Below are positions 48,654 through 57,000 of a DNA stretch of 64,000 nucleotides, one piece after another. Position 1 is the stretch's first letter. The number at the start of each line of letters is the position of its first letter. A program made the position numbers and the translations under genes. The DNA is from an uncultured Roseibium sp. (lineage in GTDB: Bacteria; Pseudomonadota; Alphaproteobacteria; Rhizobiales; Stappiaceae). The notes under the pieces are model-generated. The model searched no databases. It was not told the DNA's origin and saw only the letters and a program-made list of their open reading frames with translations. The DNA lies in the NCBI RefSeq assembly GCF_947494555.1, contig NZ_CANLVF010000004.1, forward strand, positions 310,001 to 374,000, given 5' to 3'.

Positions 48654-50504
48654 TTGGCATTTGATCTGGTAAATGAAGTCTACAAGTTGTTGAGCGAGCA
48701 TCCCTCAGACAAATTTGAAGCGCGTGAAATCGCTGAGCACATTTACCGCTCATTTCCTGATTATCTCGAAGAACGAACAAAGAAATCCGCGCACAGAAAC
48801 AAAAGCCGCGACCTGAATACAAAAGACGGTTGGCTTTCACAACTCACGGCCGAGATTGGTGCAAAAAACCCGCAGCTTGTTCGTCACCCTCACATTGAAG
48901 TCCTCGAAACCCGCCCCAAAAAATACCTTTTTGCTACTGATAAGACCGGAACGTCGATCGACCAGCTTCCTATTGAGACGAGAGAATTTTCAGATAAGCT
49001 GAGCTTCTTTCTCGAAGCGTTTAGGGAGCGTCGTGAGGAACCTTTCTCTTACGATGAACTTTTAACCGAAGCGATGAATGAATTAAAACTCTGGCTTGAA
49101 AGGTCAAAGTCCGTTTCTTTGCGGCCAAACCTTAAGGTCACCATCAGTGTCGGGAAAGGTAACTGGACAAAGACACCTTGGATTGCAATCCTGGATCGCG
49201 AGGTGACGGAAACAACGCAAAAGGGAATCTATGTTGTGTTCCTTGTCGCAGAGGATCTGTCTGTCACTTATTTAACTCTGAACCAGGGGATGACACAGCT
49301 CAGCAGGTCTTTAGGGGACGCGGCCGCTACAAAGGAGATGAGGCGGGTTTCTGCGGTGGTGCGTCCGAAGATTGAAAAGATCACTGACGAAGGGTTTACG
49401 CTCGACGAAGGTATCGATCTGAAGTCTCAGGCAAGCGCAGCGCGAAAGTATGAAGCTGGTACGATTGCCCACCTAGCCCTGCCAAGCGATGACATTCCCG
49501 ATGACGGCGCGATGGAACACCACCTAAACGTGGTGTTAGGTGCATACGAGCTTTCCAAGCATGTGGAGATCTCGCAAAGTGAAGATCAGTCTGAGCAATC
49601 AGATCTGAAAGAACTAAATCAAGTCATCGACAGCTACACGGTGGATGACGCTCTCGACGAGCTCTTTCTCGAGCGCCAGGATGTCGAGCGTTACCTCGAT
49701 ATTTGGCGCCACAAAAAGAACCTTATTCTTCAAGGTGCCCCGGGTGTCGGTAAATCCTTCATCGCAAAAAGACTTGCCTATGCGCTGATTGGCTTCAAAG
49801 ACGACGGCAAAGTTCAAGCCGTCCAGTTTCACCAGTCTTACAGCTACGAAGACTTCGTGCAGGGCTACAGGCCCAACGGTAATCAGGGTTTTGAGCGGAA
49901 AAACGGGTCCTTTTATGAATTTCGAGATCGGGCGCTGGCAGATCCGAGCAGTACGTATGTCTTCATCATCGATGAAATCAACAGAGGCAATCTCTCAAAA
50001 ATTTTCGGCGAGTTGATGCTTTTGATAGAGGCGGACAAACGCGGCCCAATGTGGAAAACTCGCTTGGCCTATGCGTCGGACAATGACCAGGATTTTTACG
50101 TTCCGGACAACCTGTTCATCCTCGGCATGATGAACACCGCAGACCGGTCGTTGTCTCTTGTCGACTATGCGCTGCGTCGACGCTTTGCCTTCGTAGCGAT
50201 GGAGCCCCTTTACGGAGCGGCCAAGTTTCGCGCACAACTTGAACGTTATGGCATCCCAGAGGATACCATCAATCAAATTGTCAATAAGATGGGCGAACTT
50301 AACCAAGCCATTGAGAGCGATCGCACAAATCTCGGTCCTGGGTTTCGAATTGGGCATAGTTTCTTCACCCCGACCGAGGATGTGGATGACCCGGAAGCTT
50401 GGTATCGCCGCATCGTTGAGACGGAGATTTATCCCCTCCTAGAGGAATACTGGTTTGATGCCCCGGAGACGGCCGATCAGTGGCGCAATGAGTTGTTGAG
50501 GTGA
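48654..50504 (+). CDS. mcrB: McrB-type GTPase of a type IV restriction system
   Basis: 616 residues from a TTG, the only start after the in-frame stop at 48627. N-terminal target-recognition part with a DUF3578 domain (about 155-245; GKGNWTKTPWIAILDREVT, YVVFLVAEDLSVTYLTLNQG), then an AAA+ domain with Walker A GAPGVGKS (361-368), IIDEINRGN (Asp440) and GMMNTADRSL, the McrB hallmark. With McrC it cuts modified (for example 5-methyl- or hydroxymethylcytosine) DNA. It is followed 4 bases later by mcrC. Confidence 0.93.
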   Translation: MAFDLVNEVYKLLSEHPSDKFEAREIAEHIYRSFPDYLEERTKKSAHRNKSRDLNTKDGWLSQLTAEIGAKNPQLVRHPHIEVLETRPKKYLFATDKTGTSIDQLPIETREFSDKLSFFLEAFRERREEPFSYDELLTEAMNELKLWLERSKSVSLRPNLKVTISVGKGNWTKTPWIAILDREVTETTQKGIYVVFLVAEDLSVTYLTLNQGMTQLSRSLGDAAATKEMRRVSAVVRPKIEKITDEGFTLDEGIDLKSQASAARKYEAGTIAHLALPSDDIPDDGAMEHHLNVVLGAYELSKHVEISQSEDQSEQSDLKELNQVIDSYTVDDALDELFLERQDVERYLDIWRHKKNLILQGAPGVGKSFIAKRLAYALIGFKDDGKVQAVQFHQSYSYEDFVQGYRPNGNQGFERKNGSFYEFRDRALADPSSTYVFIIDEINRGNLSKIFGELMLLIEADKRGPMWKTRLAYASDNDQDFYVPDNLFILGMMNTADRSLSLVDYALRRRFAFVAMEPLYGAAKFRAQLERYGIPEDTINQIVNKMGELNQAIESDRTNLGPGFRIGHSFFTPTEDVDDPEAWYRRIVETEIYPLLEEYWFDAPETADQWRNELLR

Positions 50505-50508
50505 CTGG

Positions 50509-51579
50509 GTGACCATTCCCGTCCGCAACATCTACTACCTACTACTTTACGCCTGGGGACATTTTAAAAGCAGCGGTGTCATAGACGTTGGCGCCGATCA
50601 GAGCCCAGACCTCCCAAACCTACTCTCAAAGGTTCTGAACGACGGAACACACAGGCTCCTACGACGCGGGCTTGACCGCGGCTATGTCGAGGTCACCGAA
50701 GAGACGCGATCCCCACGAGGCAAACTTCGACTCGACGTGATGACCAAGCAACAGACAATGCTGCGTGGTTTTGCGGTCTGTGATCTTGATGAGCTGACAG
50801 CAGACGTTCTGCACAATCAGGTGCTCAAAGCGAGCTTGCTGTCCCTTGGCGCCTGTGCTGATGTCGAGAAGAGTCTTCGGCACGAGCTCATGACGTCTGC
50901 ACGACGGATGGCGGGTGTTTCTTCAATTCGTCTTTCCAACGATTTGTTCCATCGCGTTCAGCTTTCAAGAAACACATCGCAGTACGGCCTCTTGATGCGC
51001 GTCTGTGAGCTGGTCTTCCACACACTCTTACCGGATGCGAAGGGTGGCGGCTCAAAATTCCGGAGCATTTTGGAAGACGAAACCCGGATGTCAGCGCTTT
51101 TCGAGGATTTCTTGCGGAACTTCTATCGCTCGGAGTTATCAGGGTATTCCGCAGCCTCGGAGATCATGCCTTGGTTCGCGCACGCCGACGACGAGGCTGA
51201 TCTTGCGTATCTCCCGATCATGAAAACCGACATCAGTCTCCGGTCGGGCGCTCGCACGATCGTGGCCGATGCCAAATACTACAAAGAGGTTCTGGCCGGT
51301 GGACGCTATGACCTGAAGGTGAGATCTGATCACCTTTATCAGCTTTCGACCTATCTCGCGCATGTGAGAAAGAAGGAGCCTGGCCAGGAGGTATCCGGTC
51401 TCCTCATCTACCCAACAAAGGACCAATCTTTGCGTCTAAACTATCGACTTCTTGAGATGCCTGTGAAAATTGCAACCATTGATCTAGGTGCTGAGTGGCC
51501 GGAGATCCATGCTGAGCTGATCGAGTTAATTGAACCCGTTGCTGAGCCAACATCCGTTAAGTTTGACCACATGGCGTAA
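50509..51579 (+). CDS. mcrC: McrC nuclease subunit
   Basis: 356 residues. N-terminal McrB-binding region (IPVRNIYYLLLYAWGHF), then a PD-(D/E)XK nuclease domain: Asp241 in MKTDISL and Asp254-x-Lys256 in VADAKYYK. It supplies DNA cleavage and stimulates the McrB GTPase. Coupled to mcrB by 4 bases. Complete and apparently intact. Confidence 0.92.
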   Translation: MTIPVRNIYYLLLYAWGHFKSSGVIDVGADQSPDLPNLLSKVLNDGTHRLLRRGLDRGYVEVTEETRSPRGKLRLDVMTKQQTMLRGFAVCDLDELTADVLHNQVLKASLLSLGACADVEKSLRHELMTSARRMAGVSSIRLSNDLFHRVQLSRNTSQYGLLMRVCELVFHTLLPDAKGGGSKFRSILEDETRMSALFEDFLRNFYRSELSGYSAASEIMPWFAHADDEADLAYLPIMKTDISLRSGARTIVADAKYYKEVLAGGRYDLKVRSDHLYQLSTYLAHVRKKEPGQEVSGLLIYPTKDQSLRLNYRLLEMPVKIATIDLGAEWPEIHAELIELIEPVAEPTSVKFDHMA

Positions 51580-51783
51580 AGAAGTCAGCTGCGATACTCC
51601 TCGAGCTCTTTGATTTTGCTTCCGAATGATACGCGTATCGCACAACCATTTCTGCTCTCGCGGCTTTGTGAACGGCCGCATCCCTGTTTAAGCATCGAGA
51701 GTCACCATTCAAATCGCATTCGCACAATTTAATATATGATAATGTCCTTTATCAGATAAAGATTTCCATATAACATCTGGATC

Positions 51784-52308
51784 ATGACCAAACTCACAAT
51801 TCGAAGTGCCGAAGACGCCGACAGTTTATTGGAGCGAATCCGTCTTTCGGCGACGCGAGCCCGCGATCGCCTGGTTGCACACGCAGATGATCCTCTTCTC
51901 ATGTTCAAATGTATGAAATTCGATGCGATTGGGTTCCATCCGATCGACGATCGTCCACTCAATCTTGTCGAGCAGATCAATCAAACCTGGACATATGCTG
52001 TGGCAATTGTTGCGGCACGAAAGCTTTTGTCATGGCACCCAGATGCTGGAGGTTTTCACTTGGCACCGGGAGCACACGCGTCGCTGGACCTTGATATCAT
52101 GAGTGAAGCAGACGGGCTCGTTGGCGCGGAGACATTTGCGGCCGTCACGCCCAAGAACAATAGCAAACTAAACAACGATCTTGCAAAGCTGGCGAAGCGA
52201 GCCGAAATCCATCGTTACGTATTTTTCCAATCGCCACAATTCCCTGGCAGCGAGCGCCGTCAACAGTTTGAACATGACGGCATTCAGGTATGGTCCGTCG
52301 ATGTGTAG
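51784..52308 (+). CDS. hypothetical protein, possible PD-(D/E)XK-like nuclease, paired with a recombinase
   Basis: 174 residues. No family recognised. A segment SLDLDIMSEADGLVGAETF followed by AAVTPKNNSKLNNDLAKL resembles the D...E-x core of restriction-like folds (Asp104, Glu116, Lys128 as candidates), ending in HRYVFFQSPQF, a beta strand. The stop overlaps the start of a tyrosine recombinase by eight bases, so the two proteins are made together. The AT-rich 200 bases upstream hold the promoter. Confidence 0.6.
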   Translation: MTKLTIRSAEDADSLLERIRLSATRARDRLVAHADDPLLMFKCMKFDAIGFHPIDDRPLNLVEQINQTWTYAVAIVAARKLLSWHPDAGGFHLAPGAHASLDLDIMSEADGLVGAETFAAVTPKNNSKLNNDLAKLAKRAEIHRYVFFQSPQFPGSERRQQFEHDGIQVWSVDV

Positions 52309-53260
52309 CCAGATCATTCCAGCGTTCCCTGAAAAATTAACTGCTATTGTCGAGGCATCCGGTGAGCGGTCCTTTGCTCGCTATCTCGAATTCTTCACAG
52401 CCAATATCCGTAATCCCAACACGCGGCGCGCCTATGCGAGAGCGGCGATGGATTTCTTGATCTGGAGTGCCGATAGAGGTGTCACCTCGCTTCCGGCGAT
52501 TCAGCCAATCCACGTCGCCGCCTGGGTCGAGGAACTTGGCAAGAGTCTTTCAGTGCCGACTGTGAAACAGCGGTTGGCTGCTGTGCGGCATTTATTCGAC
52601 TGGTTCGTCACAGGCCAGGTGGTGCCGGTCAATCCGGCCGCGAGCGTCCGAGGTCCGAAGCATGTGGTCAAGCGAGGAAAGACGCCGGTCCTAGAGCCTC
52701 TTGAAACCCGGCAGTTGATTGAGCGGATCGACACAACCAAGGTCGTTGGCCGTCGAGATCGAGCGCTCATTGGAATGATGGTCTATTCGTTTGCTCGGAT
52801 TGGGGCGGCGCTCAGTCTCAAGGTGGAAGATGTTTACACCCAGAACCGGCGGCTATGGGTGCGGCTGCACGAAAAGGGCGGCAAGCAGCACGAAATGCCT
52901 TGCCACCATAATCTCGATGCTTGGCTGCACGAGTACTTGGATGCAGCTGAGCTGTGGGAGGATCGCAAAGGCTATGTGTTCCGGACAATCGACCGGGACA
53001 CTAAGGAACTGTCAGAGCGTCCTCTTCCCCAGGCAAACGCTTATGCGATGATTCGTCGCCGTGCCAAGCAGGCGGGCATTACAAAGCCGATTGGAAACCA
53101 CACCTTCCGAGCGACGGGCATCACAGCCTACTTGAAAAACGAGGGTTCGCTGGAGATTGCGGCTCGAATGGCCAATCATGCCTCCATGCGGACAACGCAG
53201 CTTTACGACAGACGTGGTGATGAAGTGAGCTTGGACGAGGTCGAGCGTATTGTGATCTGA
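52301..53260 (+). CDS. XerC/D-like tyrosine recombinase
   Basis: 319 residues from ATG 52301. SAM-like N-terminal domain (about 20-105, RYLEFFTANIRNPNTRRAYARA) and catalytic domain with Arg166 (YSFARIGAALSL), His267-x-x-Arg270 (NHTFRATG), His293 and Tyr302 (ANHASMRTTQLYDRR). All catalytic residues are present. Orphan XerC-like enzymes of this RIGAALSL type occur on plasmids and islands. Overlap with the preceding gene suggests a two-gene unit. It might move that gene or resolve the island. Confidence 0.9.
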   Translation: MCSQIIPAFPEKLTAIVEASGERSFARYLEFFTANIRNPNTRRAYARAAMDFLIWSADRGVTSLPAIQPIHVAAWVEELGKSLSVPTVKQRLAAVRHLFDWFVTGQVVPVNPAASVRGPKHVVKRGKTPVLEPLETRQLIERIDTTKVVGRRDRALIGMMVYSFARIGAALSLKVEDVYTQNRRLWVRLHEKGGKQHEMPCHHNLDAWLHEYLDAAELWEDRKGYVFRTIDRDTKELSERPLPQANAYAMIRRRAKQAGITKPIGNHTFRATGITAYLKNEGSLEIAARMANHASMRTTQLYDRRGDEVSLDEVERIVI

Positions 53261-53803
53261 CTTGGGCCTTGCTAGCCCTAAGTTACCTGCGTGTTTTTGT
53301 CTTGGCCGATTTTCAGCCGAAAAGAACTTGGCACATTTATACCCGATGGGGGTGCCCCAATTCGAGAGCATTGAGGACCAAACCTCGAGCTTTAAAAAAT
53401 CGAAACAGACACCCCCACCAGGGGTATCCCGCCTCACACACACGAGTGTTTTGTAGATCAATATCACTTTATGCAAGGGTAGGTTTGCGTCGCAAAATCT
53501 GAGAAAGAACGAAATAGGGTGGCAAGGAGATCGACAGCTTGTAACGCTCACCACAGCAATAGCTGCCATTCAGTAACTTTGGATATCTCCTGTTCCATTA
53601 AACTTGCCGAACACTGCCGACTGCGATGCATTGTGGGGAAGAACGGCCCGGAGCTGCGGTTTAACTGATCCCATAATAGTGCGTTGCGAGGGTGAGACCG
53701 GACATTCAATGTTCTACTAGACTTTGGCAACCTTACCTTGCAGAAGACACCTCCAAGTACAATATGAAGTGCGTACGAAGATTGGTCGACTGTGGGCGGG
53801 GCA
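53261..53803. other. gene-free region downstream of the tyrosine recombinase
   Basis: 540 bases, no supported gene. It contains several C-runs and G-runs (GGGGGTGCCCC near 53347, CACCCCCACCAGGGG near 53410) that could form a stem and may belong to a recombination site of the neighbouring recombinase. Confidence 0.4.
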
Positions 53804-54289
53804 ATGGACGGCGTTTTGGGCTTAATTAGGGATCACTTTTTTGACGGAGCTTCTCTGCTACTCGCAGCCTGCGCGCTCATTTACGCAGCGCTCGCACTTC
53901 GTGTCGCCAAAAAAGCACTCGTAACTGCCAAAATGTCCGACCTTGCAACACTAAAGTTGAAAGCACATGAGGGGCGTGAACGGGCCGAGCAGAGTTTTCT
54001 TTCTTTGCAATCTGCCTGTCACGATACGCGCAGCCAATGGAGCCTTCATCATGATCGCCACTTTCCCATGCTTGGGAGCCTACATTCTCCCCAAGACGAT
54101 ACGCGTCACATCTCGGAAATCGAAAAAGAAGGACGCGCGCTGCTAAGGCCCCTTGATCTCAGTTTGTCTGAACTGGGGACTAAGGATGCTGCCGAACTGG
54201 AAGACTACATTCAACGAACGCATCGTACGGCTACGAGGATCGAACAGCTTCGATTTGAGCTGTCCCCTCCAAAACAGCTGTTTGCCTGA
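53804..54289 (+). CDS. hypothetical membrane-anchored protein
   Basis: 161 residues from ATG 53804 (GGGCGGGG upstream). A short N-terminus and one hydrophobic helix (about 17-36, ASLLLAACALIYAALALRVA) are followed by a soluble, helical, charged domain (about 45-155) with possible coiled coil. No family recognised. Single gene between two regulatory gaps in the defence region. It might be a membrane effector or sensor. Confidence 0.55.
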   Translation: MDGVLGLIRDHFFDGASLLLAACALIYAALALRVAKKALVTAKMSDLATLKLKAHEGRERAEQSFLSLQSACHDTRSQWSLHHDRHFPMLGSLHSPQDDTRHISEIEKEGRALLRPLDLSLSELGTKDAAELEDYIQRTHRTATRIEQLRFELSPPKQLFA

Positions 54290-54598
54290 TCGGCCCAATG
54301 CCGACATCCGTGCTAACCAGTTTGTATGTCTGCTTTACGCCCCCATTTCGGACGTCAAGGCAGTCTGAGTGGCTTCACGAAAGCGGACTGAGTTTTTCCA
54401 ATTCTAGGCTAGGAGGGATGCTTGGATTTATTAACGGAGGTTGACGACGTTTCAGTTTCAGCATGAAATCACATTCATCTTAGAGTTGAGATCATCTACA
54501 CCAAAAAATATCAGCATCGAACCAGTAATGTTCGGTGGCAAAAGCATCGAATAGCATTCCAATTTGATCACTCATAAGGACAAACTAGAGGTACCCGC
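54290..54598. other. gene-free region
   Basis: About 310 AT-rich bases between two plus-strand genes. No structure or gene seen; probably the promoter of the HIRAN gene. Confidence 0.5.
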
Positions 54599-55504
54599 GT
54601 GCAAAAGAAGCACCACTTGGACGCGTCGCCCATACCTACCGGATTTCGGATCTACTTTGAGAGGCTTCCTGTCGTGGAGGTGGGTATGAACGGCCGAAAA
54701 GCCAATGCGACGGAATTCTGCAAGGCATCCGGTCAGTCATTGGCACTGGTGCCCGAACCAACCAACAAGCACGATGGGAACGCGATCATAGTTCTCGGCG
54801 AGTGGAAAGGATGGTTCAGGCGAAAGCGGAAAGTTCTCGGATATGTTCCAGCTGAGACGGCTGCGACTTTGGCAAAGTCCGGAAATGTTGCCTACGTTCA
54901 ACCGCGACTTCTAAAGACTTATCTGGGAACGGATGGTTTTGTCGAAATCGAATTTCAGATCATCGGGCCCAAGGATCTCTACGAGAGCGTCTTTCCCAAA
55001 AAGCACACGCGAGCTGAAGAGAGCTCGAAGGCTACTGTAGACCAGCGGAATATTGACGCCACGGAACAGGTAAGGTCTGTCATTGAACTAATGGATTCCA
55101 CTCCCGTGATGGCCCCGGAGAAGTCTCAGGCGCTCTCGAAAGCCCACTTTCGCAAGGCATGGGCGCGAATGTTGGAAACGGGCGAAACATATGGCCAGGC
55201 CGCTGGTGGGTTGGCGTTCCTGAACCGATCCCAAGACAAGGTGCGTGGCCATCTGAGATCCATCGACAACGATCTGGCGGCTCAAGCGGAAATCGTGGAG
55301 GACACGTTTCGGGATTATCTGAAAACGGGCGAAGTTCCTCCACCGTACTATGCGTGGCGGATAGCGGTCATCCTAAGCAAGGCCAAGCGGAAAGATCTCG
55401 AGCGGGAATTTCTCGCGTCTTGGTGCAAACATTTTCCGAAAGGAAACGGCAGTCGATATGACGACCTTGTCGTCAGGGCCAGGAAGCTAGGTGTCGAGGT
55501 CTGA
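54599..55504 (+). CDS. HIRAN-domain protein
   Basis: 301 residues from a GTG with GAGG seven bases upstream. Residues 25-115 form a HIRAN domain (VVEVGMNGRKANATEFC, LVPEPTNKHDGNAIIVL, VLGYVPAETAATLA), which binds 3' DNA ends or stalled forks. The C-terminal 160 residues are helical and unassigned. Single gene, next to the YhaO/YhaN-like operon, so a role in recognising damaged or phage DNA ends is plausible. Confidence 0.8.
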   Translation: MQKKHHLDASPIPTGFRIYFERLPVVEVGMNGRKANATEFCKASGQSLALVPEPTNKHDGNAIIVLGEWKGWFRRKRKVLGYVPAETAATLAKSGNVAYVQPRLLKTYLGTDGFVEIEFQIIGPKDLYESVFPKKHTRAEESSKATVDQRNIDATEQVRSVIELMDSTPVMAPEKSQALSKAHFRKAWARMLETGETYGQAAGGLAFLNRSQDKVRGHLRSIDNDLAAQAEIVEDTFRDYLKTGEVPPPYYAWRIAVILSKAKRKDLEREFLASWCKHFPKGNGSRYDDLVVRARKLGVEV

Positions 55505-55821
55505 GCTTCAAAACTCTCCGATTTCCCGTTGACGTCGGAATTCGTTCTGATGCCATTCAAGTTTCCTGTGTGCGTATTGCTCAGACTGTCCGGTCAGCGC
55601 CTTCATACAGGTCGTTCGCCCGTTCAAGACTCACCCCCTAAAGCTGCCGTTTGTCGCCCGAATCTGATTAATATTCGCGCAAACTAAGGAACGAAACTTC
55701 CGGGGTTCCTTACATCCGAAGTTTTTCAATATTTCGTTTGGACAAAATGAACCCCGCAACCTAACGTTTTACGAGCTGACTTCTTGAATAAATATTGTCC
55801 TATGGGAGAGAGTTGAACTTT
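55505..55821. other. gene-free region upstream of the YhaO/YhaN operon
   Basis: About 320 bases, AT-rich towards the right end, no gene. Likely promoter of the nuclease-ATPase operon. Confidence 0.5.
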
Positions 55822-57000
55822 ATGCGTCTACTCGTTTCAGCTGACATTCATCTGGGTTCGCCTATCCGCTCGGCCGCTATGCGCAACCCGGAACTCGGTG
55901 ATCGATTGAAACAAGCAAGCCGCGATGCGTTTATCCGCATTGTCGATCTGGCCATCTCGGAGGACGTCGACGCGCTGGTTCTTGCTGGCGACATCTTTGA
56001 CAACGACCAGCCTGACCTTAAGACCCGGGCTTTTCTTATCTCGCAACTAGCAGAGGCTGCTGACGCGGATATCCCGACTTTACTGATCCGTGGCAACCAT
56101 GATGCGCTTCTGGATCACCGTGCCCACGGCGACCTGGGCCCGAATATCCATCTGCTGCACAAGGATGCACCCAGCGTGGAAATCGCTGGCGTGTGGTTCC
56201 ACGGTCTGTCGTTCGACACAGCGCACGTTTTAAGAAGTTTCCTGCCCGACTACCCCGGACCTGTACCAGGGCAGAAAAACGTAGGGCTGATACACACATC
56301 CCTAGATGGCGCGCCCGGGCATGACCCTTATGCTCCCTGTTCAGAACAGGATCTGATGGCTCACGGCTACGATCTCTGGTGCCTCGGACATATCCATGCT
56401 CCTTTCGAGCGGTCGTCTGGCCCGGTTCTCGCTGTGATGCCGGGTATTCCGCAGCCTCGCCATTTCGGAGAACGCACCGGCGGCACCGTCGCGATTGTCG
56501 AGCTAGGTGACGGCACACCTGAAATCGAGAGGCATCAGGTCGGTCGGCTGAGGTTCAAGAATTGCTCGCTTGATCTAACCGATTGTTCCGATGTTCAGGA
56601 AACCCTGAGAACACTTCGGGCCAAGCTTGAAGTCATGCGCGATCCCGAACACGACACTGCGGTGCGCCTGCTGGTGACTACAGGACACCATACGGCCGAC
56701 ATGCTGGCGGCCCTTACGAACGAAGTGCTCGAAAACATCGATCGCGTTTTTGTCGACAAGATAAAAGTGACTGCCCCGAAGCAGCAACTCGACTCGAAGA
56801 CAGATGACCTGGTGCGCCTGATGCGGGAAGAGCTCTCGGAACCGGGCTTCCAGCATGCCGGCAAACAGGTTCTCGAAGATCTCCGAGGGGTCCTGCCCCG
56901 CGCAATCAGTGACGAATTGTCTGAAGACGTATTGGATGACCTCTTGGAGGAGGCCATCAACGAAGTCACACTGTCTTTGCACGCTGGAGCCGCGGAATGA
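55822..57000 (+). CDS. SbcD/YhaO-like metallophosphoesterase
   Basis: 392 residues from ATG 55822 behind GGGAGAG. Mre11-type phosphoesterase motifs in order: Asp8/His10 (SADIHLGSP), GDIFD (56-60), GNHD (91-94), IHTSL (157-161), GHIH (189-192). A C-terminal capping and partner-binding region follows. The family cuts DNA ends with a Rad50/SbcC-like ATPase, and the next gene, overlapping by four bases, is exactly that type. More like Bacillus YhaO than E. coli SbcD in length. The chromosome of such an organism would normally carry its own copy elsewhere, so this is probably an island version. Confidence 0.9.
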   Translation: MRLLVSADIHLGSPIRSAAMRNPELGDRLKQASRDAFIRIVDLAISEDVDALVLAGDIFDNDQPDLKTRAFLISQLAEAADADIPTLLIRGNHDALLDHRAHGDLGPNIHLLHKDAPSVEIAGVWFHGLSFDTAHVLRSFLPDYPGPVPGQKNVGLIHTSLDGAPGHDPYAPCSEQDLMAHGYDLWCLGHIHAPFERSSGPVLAVMPGIPQPRHFGERTGGTVAIVELGDGTPEIERHQVGRLRFKNCSLDLTDCSDVQETLRTLRAKLEVMRDPEHDTAVRLLVTTGHHTADMLAALTNEVLENIDRVFVDKIKVTAPKQQLDSKTDDLVRLMREELSEPGFQHAGKQVLEDLRGVLPRAISDELSEDVLDDLLEEAINEVTLSLHAGAAE

